Below are positions 45,888 to 56,000 of a stretch of DNA of 64,000 nt, in pieces. The stretch lies in contig CAWFPJ010000017.1 of NCBI GenBank assembly GCA_963817515.1, forward strand, positions 124,001-188,000. The letters run 5' to 3'. The position numbers and the translations under genes were made by a program. The DNA comes from DATMNI01 sp963817515 (GTDB lineage: Bacteria > Acidobacteriota > Terriglobia > Bryobacterales > Bryobacteraceae). The notes beneath the pieces are model-generated. The model saw only the letters and a list, made by a program, of their open reading frames with translations. It was not told where the DNA came from and searched no databases. Position 1 is the stretch's first letter, and every line of letters starts with the position of its first letter.

Positions 45888-46037
45888 TTAGTCCCGCCTA
45901 CCCATGAGGAGCCAGATTACAAGCACGATGAGCAATATGCCGCCAATTCCTCCGCCTACCGCTGGCCCGCCATAGTAGTATCCGCCCCCACCGCCGAAGA
46001 GTATCAGCAGAATGAGAACAATTAGGATAAGGTTCAT
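45888..46037 (-). CDS. 49-residue membrane peptide, DUF3309-like
   Basis: A very short gene starting at the ATG at 46037 with GGAGGCGGAG directly upstream. The product is two hydrophobic helices (NLILIVLILLILF and GGILLIVLVIWLLM) around a Gly/Tyr-rich loop (GGGGGYYYGGPAVGGG), ending MGRRD. This is the layout of DUF3309-type small membrane proteins of unknown role, often stress-linked. It precedes the zinc-ribbon gene in a two-gene operon. Confidence 0.75.
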   Translation of the reverse strand: MNLILIVLILLILFGGGGGYYYGGPAVGGGIGGILLIVLVIWLLMGRRD

Positions 46038-46124
46038 AAGCTCCGCCTCCTGCAGCTACCTGAACTTTAACTCCATCGCAACGTCCTTGGCCATGACGCC
46101 AACCTATTCACCGTCGCCATCGTA

Positions 46125-47972
46125 TCACGCGGGGAGGCCGAACCGCCTGACGGTATTGGCCTTATTTATACTTTCTTTGCTTAGCGCTTCGGGGAAGCGG
46201 GGGCCGGGCCGCTCAATGTCGTTCCAGCGGTCACCTTCCCCTGCAAGACGCCGTTGCGGTGTCGATGCTATTTGGGTGTGAGTTTCAACAGCTTGCTTGT
46301 TGGCGGCGTGCTGGCTGACATAGAGGCCGGTGCCGCTGTCGGTCAACACATAGACGGCGCCGTCGGGCCCGACGCGCACGTCCCGGATGCGGGCCTGCAA
46401 ATCAGTTAGCAGAGGTTCTTCCGCTACGACCTTGTCGTTCTCGATCGTGAGCCGATCAAGCATCCTGGCGCGCAGGCCGCCGACGAAGACGCTGTCCCTG
46501 CCACTGCGGAAACAGGGTGCCGGTATAGAAAGCGAGGCCCGAGGGCGCGATCACCGGGTCCCAGTAATACACCGGCTCCTCCATGCCTTCCTTGTGCGTG
46601 ATGCCTTCGCCGATCGCGGTACCCGGATAGTCGATGCCGTGTGCAATCACCGGCCATCCATAATTCTTGCCCTTCTCGATGATGTTCAACTCGTCGCCGC
46701 CGCGCGGACCGTGCTCGTTTTCCCATAAACGTCCGGTTCTCGGATCGAATGCCAGGCCTTCCTGGCTGCGCGTGCCATAGGCCCAGATCTCAGGCAGAAC
46801 GCCCGGTTTTCCGATGAACGGATTGTCGGGCGCCGGCGCTCCATCGGCTCGTGATGTGAATGATCTTGCCGAGATCGATTGTCCAAACGCTGCGCGACGT
46901 CCCACGGCGGCGAATCCGACCGGTCGCCTATGGTCACGAACAGACTGCCGTCGGGCGCGATCGCGATGCGGCCTCCGGTCTTGCCGCCAAGCCTTTTGGA
47001 CGGCATTGCCGGCTGGGCTCGAAAGATGACTTTCGCGTCGCTCAAGGCACATTTGGCTTCGTCCAGCCGAGCCCGCGCGACATACGTATTGCTATTCGTG
47101 CCATCGACAAAATCGAAAAAGGTGAAGAAGATTTGGTGGTTGGTCGCAAAATGCGGGTCAAGCACCACGTCGAGCAGGCCAATGTCCTTTGCGCCGGGTG
47201 ACGCCAAGTTGGCCACACCGGCCACGGGCTCCGAGAGCACACCCTTTGCGTCCAGGATGCGTATGCTGCCGGGTAGCCTTTCGGTGAGGAGAATTTTTCC
47301 GTCCGGCAGGAATGCGAGGCTCCAGGGCGCGGGCAGATTGTCGATCAGCGTCGTAACCCGGAAGGGCGCTGATGCGTGATACGGTGCACGGGTCTGTTCG
47401 GGGAATGCGGGCTTGTCGTCGCTTTTTTCCGGTGGACGCCTCTCGATCGGCTGACCTTCCACCCGAGCCGGCGCCGGGTCAGCGTTCGGGTTGTTAGAAC
47501 CTGAGGGCGTAACGGTAGCTGCCGTGCCCGTTCTCGCTGAAGACGATTGCGTTCCTGGCGCGACAGGTGTGTCGAACTTGATCTGTTTGAGCGCCTCGCT
47601 TTGGGTGCTGAGAATCCCGCCGCCTGCCGGGAACCTGTTGGCAGCGAAGATGTAGGCCAGGATGTCGGAGCTTTTTTGTCGGCTCAGGCTTCCCGGCCGG
47701 TCGGGCGGCATAGAGGTGCGAACCTTCTCGAAGAATTCATCGACAGAACGATTGTGCCAATTCGCCAGGAACTTGTCGCCGGTAAGTGCGGGCGTCTCAT
47801 CGCCGCCTCCCAATTCGGCGCCATGGCAGCTGGCGCATTGTTCGGCATAGGCAGTTTTGCCACGGTTGGCCTGCGCCTGCGTATAGACGCCGTCCCATAC
47901 CGAGCGCGGTGTTTGAGCGACCGCAGCCAAGGCAGTGGCGAGGAGGATGAGTATAAGCAAGTTGAGTCTCAT
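46125..47972 (-). CDS. cytochrome c / PQQ-type sugar (glucose/sorbosone) dehydrogenase fusion (three frameshifts)
   Basis: Read as one exported protein of about 610 residues. Signal peptide (LLILILLATALAAVA), a cytochrome c domain with CASCHGAELGGGDE, a Ser/Pro-rich linker, then a six-bladed soluble-glucose-dehydrogenase propeller (PAPWSLAFLPDGKILLTERLPGSIRI, GLLDVVLDPHF, GGRIAIAPDGSLFVTIGDRSD, NPFIGKPGVLPEIWAYGTRSQEGLAFDP, WENEHGPRGGDELN, NYGWPVIAHG, RIRDVRVGPDGAVYVLTD). It would oxidise a sugar in the periplasm and pass electrons to the attached haem. Frame changes near 46885, 46852 and 46480 each behave as a +1 insertion. The last 45 or so residues after THTQIA may not be native. Confidence 0.8.
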
Positions 47973-48103
47973 TCTATTCCAAAGGTACTGAAAGCATGAC
48001 TTTATTTCAATATGTTACTTGCATCCCACCGCTATAAGTGATAGGTTTAACCCATCGCTAGTGCCGACGGGGATTCGGCCAGCTTGCTCGTAAAGGGGTA
48101 TCC

Positions 48104-51100
48104 ATGAAGCTATCCGTTTTTGCCCGGGTCTCTGTTACGACCCTTCTCTCTATGCTTTCGGGGATGGCGCTGTTCGGCCAGTCTGAGCGCGGAACCATCA
48201 CCGGTACAATCCATGATGCGTCGGGCGCGATTATCCCCGGCGCCAAGGTGTCGGTTACAGCAACCGCCACAAATTCCAAACAAGATTACATTAGTAACGA
48301 ATCGGGCGACTACACGGCGTCCAGCCTTGCGGTCGGCGAATACGACATCCGGATCGAAAAGGAAGGCTTTCGCCCGGCTGAATTGAGGGGTGTTACCGTC
48401 AATGCGGCTACTACTGTCCGCGCCGACACCAGCCTTGAAGTGGGAACTTCCACGACGGCGGTTGAAGTCGCGGCATCCGCGGTTCAGTTGCACACCGAAG
48501 ACGCCAAGGCGAGTGTCACGATTTCCAACAAACTGGTGGACGATTTGCCGCTGGTGGTCGGGGGAGCGGTACGCAGCCCGTTCGATCTCGCGTCTCTGAC
48601 CCCGGAGTCGAAGAACCTCGGCGGCGATAACGGATTCATGCTCGGAGGCGGCCAGGCGGCCAGTTACGGTACCACGCTCGATGGCGTTTCGACTAACACC
48701 ACGCGAGCCCTGTCGATGAGCTGGGTGGCTTCGAACGCCCCCTCAATTGAAGCCATCACGGAGTTCACCGTAGACACCAACGGGTACAAAGCGGAATTCG
48801 GCCATTCCGGCGGCGGCGTGATGACGTTCTCTTCGAAATCCGGAACCAACTCTTTTCACGGCTCGGCATATGAGTTCCTGCGCAACAACGATTTCGATTC
48901 GAACAACTTCTTCAACAACGCGGCCGGACGCAATCCCGACGGCTCGCTGGTAAAGCCGGTCCAGATCTACAAGCAGAATGATTTCGGTTTCACCGTCGGT
49001 GGTCCCATCTGGATTCCCAAAATCCATGACGGCCGGAACAAGTCGTTCTTCTTCTTTTCGTACGAGGGTTTCCGCAACCGCAACGGCGCCAACAGCGTTT
49101 CGAATACGGTTCCGACACCGGAGATGTACACCGGCGATTTCAGCAAGTGGGTTACCTCTGCAGGCGTGCAGATCCCGATCTTCGACCCGACCACGCAAGT
49201 AACCAACGCAGACGGCACGGTTACCCGCCAGCCCTTCCCGGGAAACCAGATTCCGCAGAGCAAGTTCAGCCCGGCGGCGGTCAAGGCTCTGGCGGTGTTC
49301 CAGACCAGCGGTATTCTAAAGCCGAATATCGCCGCCACGCCGGGAACTGTCGGCTACGTCACCAATAACTACGCCATCACCAGCGGCTCGCAGGTTGCTC
49401 CCGTGAACAAGTGGAGCCTGAAGGGCGATCACATCTTCAACACAAAACACCGGATCTCCGGTTACTACGGAAATGATCGTGAAAAACTGGTTCCCGGCGC
49501 CGAAGGCCCAGCCACGCTGCCTGGTTTGTATACGAACTACAACGACCTGACGCAGTACAGCGACGTTTTTCGTATGAGTTGGGACTGGACGGTGAGCGCC
49601 ACGAAATTCAACCACTTCTATGCAGGTGGCAACAACTGGCGACAGAACCACAATCCGCCGCAGGAATATATCGGCAACTGGAAAGACAAATTCTGTCTCG
49701 GCGGTGTGCCGGATTGCAACGAGAATTTAGTCAACTTCGATTTCAGCAACGGATACGCCTCGTGGGGCGGCCGCGCCAACAACGGCTCAGAAAACACTAT
49801 TTTCTCGTTTAACGACGACTTCACCTGGGTCAAGGGCCGCCACACATTCAAGCTCGGCGGACAATACCAGCTTAGCCACTACAACGGCTTCGGACGGCAA
49901 TGCATTTCCGGCTGCGCCACGTTCAGCTACACCGAAACCGGCGTTCCCGGCGGCACCAACACGAACGCGGGCGGCAACCCCTTCGCCTCCCTGCTGCTCG
50001 GCTATGCCGATACAGGGTCGATCGACACCATCCGATTCATCGGTCAGCAGTGGCCCTATTTCGCCGGCTATTTTCAGGATGACTGGCGCGTGAACCCGAA
50101 GCTGACACTAAACCTCGGGCTTCGCTGGGAGACCCAGCTTCCGCCCACCGGCCTGCAGGATCGATGGAGCGATTTCTCGCCGACCACGCCGAATCCGGGC
50201 GCCGGAAACATCCTCGGCGCGCTAATCTATGCCGGTAGCGGCACCGGGAGAGTTGGCAGCCGCACGCTGGCCGATTCCTATTTCAAGGCCTTCGGACCGC
50301 ACTTCGGCTTTGCCTATACGCTGAACCCGAAAACGGTCATCCGCGGTTCTTATGCGCGCTCGTTTGGCGCAATTACTACCGTCAGCGGATCCACCCATCA
50401 GCGCGGTTTCACGCAGACCTATTCCGCACCGCAGGGTTCGGGTGGCATCACGCCCGGGTTCACACTCGACCAGGGTTTCCCGGCCTATCCGGTTCCACCG
50501 TTCATCGATCCGTCATTCGCCAACAAAGACAACATCCCGTGGTTCCAGGGCAGGGAGGCCACGCGTCCGCCGGAGTTTAACAATTTCAATCTCTCGATCC
50601 AACGCCAGTTGGGCAATTCGATGATGATGGAAGCAAGTTACAACGGCGTGATCGGTTCGCATCTCCAGTCGCAATTGCTCGGTATCGACCAGGTGAATCC
50701 GAAGTACCTGACGGCGTTTGGCACTATCGAACAAAGCACGGCCGTGCTCAACAGCCGGCTCGGCACGCCGCTGGCAATTGCCGCTGGAATTGGCGAGCCG
50801 TATCCTGGATTTATCGCCTCCTGGGGCAGCAGCGCCACCGTGCGGCAGGCTCTGCGCCCGTATCCGCAGTACAACGGTATCGACACCTACAGCGGCGGCG
50901 GCGACCACAGTGGCCATTCGTCCTACCACGCGGCCATTTTGCGCTTCGAGAGGCGTTATTCCAGCGGGCTGACGTTAGGGACCTCCTACGTGTTTTCGAA
51001 GATTCTGACCGATTCGGATACTTACTGGGGCAGCGGTCAGGCGGCCGACCAATACAACCGGCGGCTGGAAAAGTCCATCGGTCAGTTCGATGTCACGCAC

Positions 51101-51679
51101 AACTTCAAGCTGGGCCTGGTTTACGAGCTGCCGTTCGGCAAGGGGCGCGCTTATCTGACCAAGGGTCCCGCGGCATGGGTCATTGGCAACTGGCGCGTCA
51201 GCAGCGTGAACCTGTATTCGAGCGGCCAGCCAGTCGGCATTTCGACCAGCTACGGTCTGCCGCTGTTCAATGGCAGAAGCACTCCCTACGTCACGTCGTA
51301 CGACGGATGGCGCGCCCCCACCAAGAACGGTAGCTTCGATCCGCAAGTGGACAATTTCTTCGTCCCGTATGGGAGCGCTCCGTTCCCGACCCAGGGCCTG
51401 AATACGCCCTACAATGGATTCGGCAATTCCACGCGCTATAATCCGAAGGTCCGGCTGTTCCCGAACTTTAACGAAAATCTTTCGGTTACCCGCTCATTCC
51501 CGATTCGGGAATCGATTCGCATGGAGTTTCGCGCCGAGGCGTTTAACGTCTTCAACCGCGTCCGCTTCGGTACCGGATCGACGCAGATTCAGAGCCAGAA
51601 CTTTGGGCACCTGACCAGCTCCGGCGATCTGCTAAATACGCCGCGCCAATTGCAGTTGGCCCTGAAGTTGTATTTCTGA
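48104..51679 (+). CDS. Oar-like TonB-dependent receptor
   Basis: An intact 1191-aa outer-membrane receptor, the largest in the window. Signal peptide (VSVTTLLSMLSGMALFG), carboxypeptidase-regulatory domain (GTITGTIHDASGAIIPGAKV, GDYTASSLAVGEYDIRIEKEGF), plug (DLPLVVGGAVRSPFDLASLTP, YGTTLDGVSTNTTR, TEFTVDTNGYKAEFGHSGGG, SKSGTNSFHGSAYEF), and barrel ending LQLALKLYF. AAAGGGG lies six bases upstream. It is the first gene of the plus-strand run that continues with a dehydratase, lactonase, permease and aldolase, so its ligand may be a sugar acid or its oligomer. Confidence 0.93.
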   Translation: MKLSVFARVSVTTLLSMLSGMALFGQSERGTITGTIHDASGAIIPGAKVSVTATATNSKQDYISNESGDYTASSLAVGEYDIRIEKEGFRPAELRGVTVNAATTVRADTSLEVGTSTTAVEVAASAVQLHTEDAKASVTISNKLVDDLPLVVGGAVRSPFDLASLTPESKNLGGDNGFMLGGGQAASYGTTLDGVSTNTTRALSMSWVASNAPSIEAITEFTVDTNGYKAEFGHSGGGVMTFSSKSGTNSFHGSAYEFLRNNDFDSNNFFNNAAGRNPDGSLVKPVQIYKQNDFGFTVGGPIWIPKIHDGRNKSFFFFSYEGFRNRNGANSVSNTVPTPEMYTGDFSKWVTSAGVQIPIFDPTTQVTNADGTVTRQPFPGNQIPQSKFSPAAVKALAVFQTSGILKPNIAATPGTVGYVTNNYAITSGSQVAPVNKWSLKGDHIFNTKHRISGYYGNDREKLVPGAEGPATLPGLYTNYNDLTQYSDVFRMSWDWTVSATKFNHFYAGGNNWRQNHNPPQEYIGNWKDKFCLGGVPDCNENLVNFDFSNGYASWGGRANNGSENTIFSFNDDFTWVKGRHTFKLGGQYQLSHYNGFGRQCISGCATFSYTETGVPGGTNTNAGGNPFASLLLGYADTGSIDTIRFIGQQWPYFAGYFQDDWRVNPKLTLNLGLRWETQLPPTGLQDRWSDFSPTTPNPGAGNILGALIYAGSGTGRVGSRTLADSYFKAFGPHFGFAYTLNPKTVIRGSYARSFGAITTVSGSTHQRGFTQTYSAPQGSGGITPGFTLDQGFPAYPVPPFIDPSFANKDNIPWFQGREATRPPEFNNFNLSIQRQLGNSMMMEASYNGVIGSHLQSQLLGIDQVNPKYLTAFGTIEQSTAVLNSRLGTPLAIAAGIGEPYPGFIASWGSSATVRQALRPYPQYNGIDTYSGGGDHSGHSSYHAAILRFERRYSSGLTLGTSYVFSKILTDSDTYWGSGQAADQYNRRLEKSIGQFDVTHNFKLGLVYELPFGKGRAYLTKGPAAWVIGNWRVSSVNLYSSGQPVGISTSYGLPLFNGRSTPYVTSYDGWRAPTKNGSFDPQVDNFFVPYGSAPFPTQGLNTPYNGFGNSTRYNPKVRLFPNFNENLSVTRSFPIRESIRMEFRAEAFNVFNRVRFGTGSTQIQSQNFGHLTSSGDLLNTPRQLQLALKLYF

Positions 51680-51696
51680 GCCGTTATACTTCTGAC

Positions 51697-53037
51697 ATGG
51701 CAATACAACGTCGCAGTCTATTGCAGGCAATCGGAACGGCGGGGCTGCTGGGCCTCGCCAATCCTCGCGAACAGAAGGCGCAGGCGCAGGTGGCCCGCGC
51801 CATTCGCGCCTTACCCATCCCCAAGATCAAAGACATCAGCGTGATCGAATGCCAGCCCTCCGGCGTGCGTCTGACCGTGGTCAAGATTACGACCGACCAG
51901 GACGGCCTTTACGGCTACGGCTGCGCCACCTTTACGCAACGGGCCGACCTGGTGAAGCCGGCCGTTGAAAAATATCTCAAGCCGTTTCTGCTCGGCAAGA
52001 CTACCGACCGGATCGAAGATATCTGGCAGTCCTGCTACGACAGCTCGTACTGGAAGAACGGCCCGGTACTGAACAACGCCATCAGCGGCGTCGATCAGGC
52101 GCTGTGGGACATCAAGGCCCGGCAGGCGGGCATGCCGGTCTATCAACTGGCCGGTGGTAAATGCCGCGAAGCCGTGGACACCTATACTCACGCCGACGGC
52201 GCCGAGCCCGCGAATACCGTGGAATCGGCGAAGCGGTTCATCGCCCAGGGGTTCCGCCACGTCCGCGTGCAGGTGGGCGTTCCCGGAATGGCCGGCTATG
52301 GCAGCTCGCGCGGCGACGTCCCTGTCAAGTCTCTGCATGACAAGCCGGTCTTCGAGCCGGCCTATTATGCTCGCCGCGCCCTGAAGCTATTCGAAATATG
52401 CCGCAAGGAACTAGGCGACGAAGTCGAATTGCTTCACGATATGCACGAGCGCGTATCGCCCAACCAGGCCGTTCAGTTCTGCAAAGATGCCGAGAAGTTC
52501 AAGATGTTTTTCATTGAGGATCCGCTGTCTCCCGAGGACATCGCTTACTTCCGGCAGATTCGCCAGCAGTGCGCCACCCCCATCGCCATGGGCGAACTCT
52601 TCAACAGCCCGCACGAATGGCAGCCGCTGATCGCCGAACGGTTGATCGATTACATTCGCGTCCACGTTTCGCAGGCGGGCGGATTCACGCCGGCGCGGAA
52701 GATCGCGATCCTGGGCGAGAATTTCGGCGTCAAAACGGCCTGGCACGGCCCGGGTGATGTTTCACCGGTCGGCCACATGGCGAATGTCACGCTGGATCTG
52801 GTCAGCTACAATTTCGGCATCCAGGAGTATTCCCCATTTAATGAGCGTACACAGGAAATCTTCCAGGGCTGCCCCGTTATGAAGGATGGCTATTTATGGG
52901 CCAATGAGAAGCCTGGCTGGGGCATTGAGGTGGATGAAAAGGCCGCGGCTAAGGCTCCCTTTACGGCCGGCCGGAACAACTTGAATGGCGGCTGGGGCGA
53001 GATCCGGCGGCGCGATGGCACTGTGATCAAGCAGTAG
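51697..53037 (+). CDS. mannonate dehydratase-like enolase-superfamily enzyme, exported
   Basis: A 446-aa protein. The N-terminus QRRSLLQAIGTAGLLGL looks like a Tat signal, followed by an AQAQ cleavage region. The enolase-superfamily body is of the D-mannonate dehydratase (ManD/RspA) type: LWDIKARQAGMPVYQLAGGKCREAVDTYTHADG, LHDMHERVSPNQ with Asp and His, FIEDPLSPED, PIAMGELFNSPHEW and TAWHGPGDVSPVGH. These supply the Mg ligands and catalytic His. Known relatives dehydrate D-mannonate or D-gluconate to 2-keto-3-deoxygluconate; export is unusual. It follows the TonB receptor after 17 bases. Confidence 0.85.
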   Translation: MAIQRRSLLQAIGTAGLLGLANPREQKAQAQVARAIRALPIPKIKDISVIECQPSGVRLTVVKITTDQDGLYGYGCATFTQRADLVKPAVEKYLKPFLLGKTTDRIEDIWQSCYDSSYWKNGPVLNNAISGVDQALWDIKARQAGMPVYQLAGGKCREAVDTYTHADGAEPANTVESAKRFIAQGFRHVRVQVGVPGMAGYGSSRGDVPVKSLHDKPVFEPAYYARRALKLFEICRKELGDEVELLHDMHERVSPNQAVQFCKDAEKFKMFFIEDPLSPEDIAYFRQIRQQCATPIAMGELFNSPHEWQPLIAERLIDYIRVHVSQAGGFTPARKIAILGENFGVKTAWHGPGDVSPVGHMANVTLDLVSYNFGIQEYSPFNERTQEIFQGCPVMKDGYLWANEKPGWGIEVDEKAAAKAPFTAGRNNLNGGWGEIRRRDGTVIKQ

Positions 53038-53123
53038 CATCAGCGCATAAATCCTTCACTTCAAATTTCGTTGTGTTAGACTCGCTCTTCCGTGAATCTG
53101 ATCGGTCAGGGAGAATACCAGTC

Positions 53124-54290
53124 GTGAAGAATTCCGTCACATACCGCGCCTTGAGGGCCGGCTTAGCACTTATCATCGTAGCGGCTTCGGCATTACCGCT
53201 TGGCGCGGCAGCCGCCAAGGGCGAGTGGATCGCCTACATCGGCACCTATACCCAGAAGAAGAGCAAGGGCATCTACGCTTACCGCTTTGCGCCGGCCAGC
53301 GGCAAGTTGACCCCTATCGGCCTGGTGGCTGAAACCATCAGCCCTTCGTTTCTCGCGATCCATCCCAACCAGCGGTTTCTGTATGCCGCCAATGAGGTCG
53401 CTAACTTTCAGGGCCAGCGGGCCGGCGCCGTCAGCGCGTTTGCGTTAGATCAAACCACCGGGCAACTGAAGTTTCTGAACCAGGTTTCTTCGAAAGGCGC
53501 GGGGCCGTGCCATGTGGCCCTGGACCACACCGGCAAGTGGCTCTTTGTAGCCAACTACGATAGCGGCAGCATCGCCGGCTATCCGGTTCACGACGATGGC
53601 ACGCTGGGAGAATCCTCTTCGTTTGTGCAGCACGCCGGTTCGGGCGCGGATGCTAAACTCAAGCCGCACGCGCACGACATTACGATTTCGGCCGATAACC
53701 GTTTCGTACTGGTTAACGATCTGGGGCTGGACCAGATTCTGGTTTACCGGCTGGACGCGGCCAAGGGCACAGTGGTTCCGAACGACCCTCCGTTCGTGAA
53801 GCTGGCTGCGGGCTCCGGGCCGCGCCACTTTGCGTTCGGCAAAGGCGGCCACTTTGCATATTCCATCAATGAGCTGCTCCTGACGGTGACGGCCTTCCGG
53901 TACGATGCCGGGCGCGGCAGCCTGACCGAGTTGCAGACGGTACCTTCGTCACCCGAAACTTTTCCCGGCGAGAAGAGCGGAGCCGAGATCGCAGTGCATC
54001 CCGACGGCAAGTTCCTGTATACCTCCAACCGCGGGCCGGACACCATCGCGATCTTCCGCATTGACGCTGGTAAGGGAACTCTCACGGCGGTGGAACGGGT
54101 GCCGACGCAGGGCAGGACTCCGCGCAACTTCGCCATCGACCCCACGGGCGGCTACCTCTTCGCGGCCAATCAGGATTCGGACAACGTGGTGTTGTTTCGC
54201 ATCGACAAGGGTACAGGCCACCTGACTCCGGCCGGCAACGTTCTGGAAGTGGGGGCGCCGGTATGCGTGGTGTTTGCGAAAACCCGCTGA
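53124..54290 (+). CDS. 6-phosphogluconolactonase-like (YkgB/Pgl) seven-bladed lactonase, exported
   Basis: A 388-aa beta-propeller of the lactonase family. A signal peptide (RAGLALIIVAASALPLGAAAA) precedes GEWIAYIGTYTQKKSKGIYAYRF, then blades with ETISPSFLAIHPNQRFLYAANE, GAGPCHVALDHTGKWLFVANYDSGS, KPHAHDITISADNRFVLVNDLGLDQI, GSGPRHFAFGKGGHFAYSINE, AEIAVHPDGKFLYTSNRGPDTIAIF and PRNFAIDPTGGYLFAANQDSDNVVLF. The start is a GTG at 53124 with GGGAGA upstream. The signal suggests it hydrolyses a sugar-acid lactone outside the cytoplasm rather than acting in the pentose phosphate pathway. Confidence 0.85.
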   Translation: MKNSVTYRALRAGLALIIVAASALPLGAAAAKGEWIAYIGTYTQKKSKGIYAYRFAPASGKLTPIGLVAETISPSFLAIHPNQRFLYAANEVANFQGQRAGAVSAFALDQTTGQLKFLNQVSSKGAGPCHVALDHTGKWLFVANYDSGSIAGYPVHDDGTLGESSSFVQHAGSGADAKLKPHAHDITISADNRFVLVNDLGLDQILVYRLDAAKGTVVPNDPPFVKLAAGSGPRHFAFGKGGHFAYSINELLLTVTAFRYDAGRGSLTELQTVPSSPETFPGEKSGAEIAVHPDGKFLYTSNRGPDTIAIFRIDAGKGTLTAVERVPTQGRTPRNFAIDPTGGYLFAANQDSDNVVLFRIDKGTGHLTPAGNVLEVGAPVCVVFAKTR

Positions 54291-54326
54291 TCCGGCCTTG
54301 CAATCCGGCCTCGTGATCTGACGTTT

Positions 54327-55985
54327 ATGAACGAACCCTGGCTGCAGAATTTCGATCCCTTAGGCAACGCCTGGCTCTCCACGCTGGCCGCGGCCATTCC
54401 GGTCTGTACGCTGTTCTACTTCCTGGCAGTGCGGCGAGCCCCCGCGTGGCAGGCGGCGATATATTCTTTTGTGGCGGCGGTGGTGGTGGCGCTGGCGGTG
54501 TTCCGCATGCCCGCCGTCATGGTGGCGGGCGCGGTGGCCGATGGCCTGGTCTTCGGCTGGTTCCGTATCGCCTGGATCGTGGTAGCCGCGGTTTTCGTGT
54601 ACGACATTTCGGTGGAATCGGGCCAGTTCGCGATCGTGAAACAGTCGATCGGCGACATCTCCGAGGATCGGCGCCTGCAGGTGCTGCTGATCGCTTTCGC
54701 TTTCGGAGCGCTGCTGGAAGGCGCGGGCGGAGGCGGAGCGCCGGTGGCGGTAAGCGGAGCCATGATGATCGGTCTGGGCTTCCCGCCATTCCAAACCGCG
54801 ATGCTGTGTCTCATCGCCAACTCCGCACCGGTGGCCTATGGCGGGCTGGGGAATCCCGTGCGCACACTGGTGGCGGTGACGGGCTTGCCGGAGGCCGATT
54901 TCAGCGCCATGATCGGCCGCATTCTGCCGCTCACCACGCTGATCCTGCCGTTCTGGCTGATTCGCGTGCTATGCAATAAGCGGCACACGCTGGAAGTCTG
55001 GCCCGGCCTGCTGGCCTGCGGAATCTGTTTTGGCGGCATCCAGTTTTTCTGGTCCAATTACATGGATGCGGCGCTGGTGGACATTCTGGGTGGAATCGGG
55101 ACCCTGCTGTTCCTGGCGTTCTTCTTCAAAAAGGTATGGAGCCCCAAGGATATCTGGCGGTACAGCGGAGAAGGCGCCGCGCTCAAAAAGTCACCGGGAG
55201 AAGAACTCACCACCGGGAAGATTCTGCTGGCCTGGTCTCCATTTCTGCTGCTGGCCGGTTTCGTGGTGCTCTGGGGCGTGCCTTCCGTAACCAAAATCCT
55301 GGACACGGTTTCCTGGAGGCAGCCGGTTCCCGGCCTGCATATGCTGGTGGTTCGCACGCCGCCGGTGGTGGCGAAAGCTTACGCCGAACCGGCGATGTTC
55401 GATGTGTCGTGGCTGTCCACCGCGGGGACCGGAACCCTGTTCGCGGGGCTGATCGCCGCCCCGCTGGCGGGCCTTTCGTTCAAACGAACGCTGCAGGTCT
55501 TCATCGGCACGTTTCGCCGGCTGAAGCTCAGCCTGGTGGCGATTATGGCGATGCTGGGCGTGGGCTATATTACGCGCTACTGCGGCATGGACGCCACCAT
55601 GGGGATGGCGATGGCGCACACGGGAGCGCTGTTTCCTTTCTTCGGGACCATGATCGGCTGGCTGGGGGTCTCGCTCAGCGGAACTGACGCGGGCTCGAAC
55701 GCGCTGTTCGGCAGCTTGCAGGTAATCACCGCCAACAAACTCGGGCTGAGCCCGATCCTGATGGGATCTGCCAACAGCGCCGGCGGAGTGATGGGCAAGA
55801 TGATCGCGGCCCAGTCGCTGGTGATCGCTTGCGCGGTCACGGGCCAGGTAGGCAAGGAAGGCGATCTGTTTCGCGCCGTGCTGAAGCACAGCATCGGCTT
55901 GATGGTGCTGGTAGGGTTGATTGTGATGATGTACGCGTATATATTCCCGGGCGCGATTCCAAACGGTCATCATTACTGGAAATAG
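54327..55985 (+). CDS. lctP: L-lactate permease (LctP/LldP family)
   Basis: A 552-aa inner-membrane proton symporter with twelve or more membrane segments. Family stretches include FDPLGNAWLSTLAAAIPVCTLFYFLAV, VYDISVESGQFAIVKQSIGDISEDRRLQVLLIAFAFGALLEGAGGGGAPVAVSGAMMIGLGF, NSAPVAYGGLGNPV and SLSGTDAGSNALFGSLQV. Characterised members carry lactate and glycolate. It lies between the lactonase and the RraA-type gene, with short gaps (36 and 15 bases), so the carried acid is probably a product of the cluster's enzymes. Confidence 0.93.
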   Translation: MNEPWLQNFDPLGNAWLSTLAAAIPVCTLFYFLAVRRAPAWQAAIYSFVAAVVVALAVFRMPAVMVAGAVADGLVFGWFRIAWIVVAAVFVYDISVESGQFAIVKQSIGDISEDRRLQVLLIAFAFGALLEGAGGGGAPVAVSGAMMIGLGFPPFQTAMLCLIANSAPVAYGGLGNPVRTLVAVTGLPEADFSAMIGRILPLTTLILPFWLIRVLCNKRHTLEVWPGLLACGICFGGIQFFWSNYMDAALVDILGGIGTLLFLAFFFKKVWSPKDIWRYSGEGAALKKSPGEELTTGKILLAWSPFLLLAGFVVLWGVPSVTKILDTVSWRQPVPGLHMLVVRTPPVVAKAYAEPAMFDVSWLSTAGTGTLFAGLIAAPLAGLSFKRTLQVFIGTFRRLKLSLVAIMAMLGVGYITRYCGMDATMGMAMAHTGALFPFFGTMIGWLGVSLSGTDAGSNALFGSLQVITANKLGLSPILMGSANSAGGVMGKMIAAQSLVIACAVTGQVGKEGDLFRAVLKHSIGLMVLVGLIVMMYAYIFPGAIPNGHHYWK

Positions 55986-56000
55986 AGGAGGACGTTTTTT

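Noticed and set aside
46012..46281. 89-codon plus-strand frame
   Set aside because: It runs antisense to the 49-aa peptide and the sugar dehydrogenase end and has no ribosome site or family pattern.
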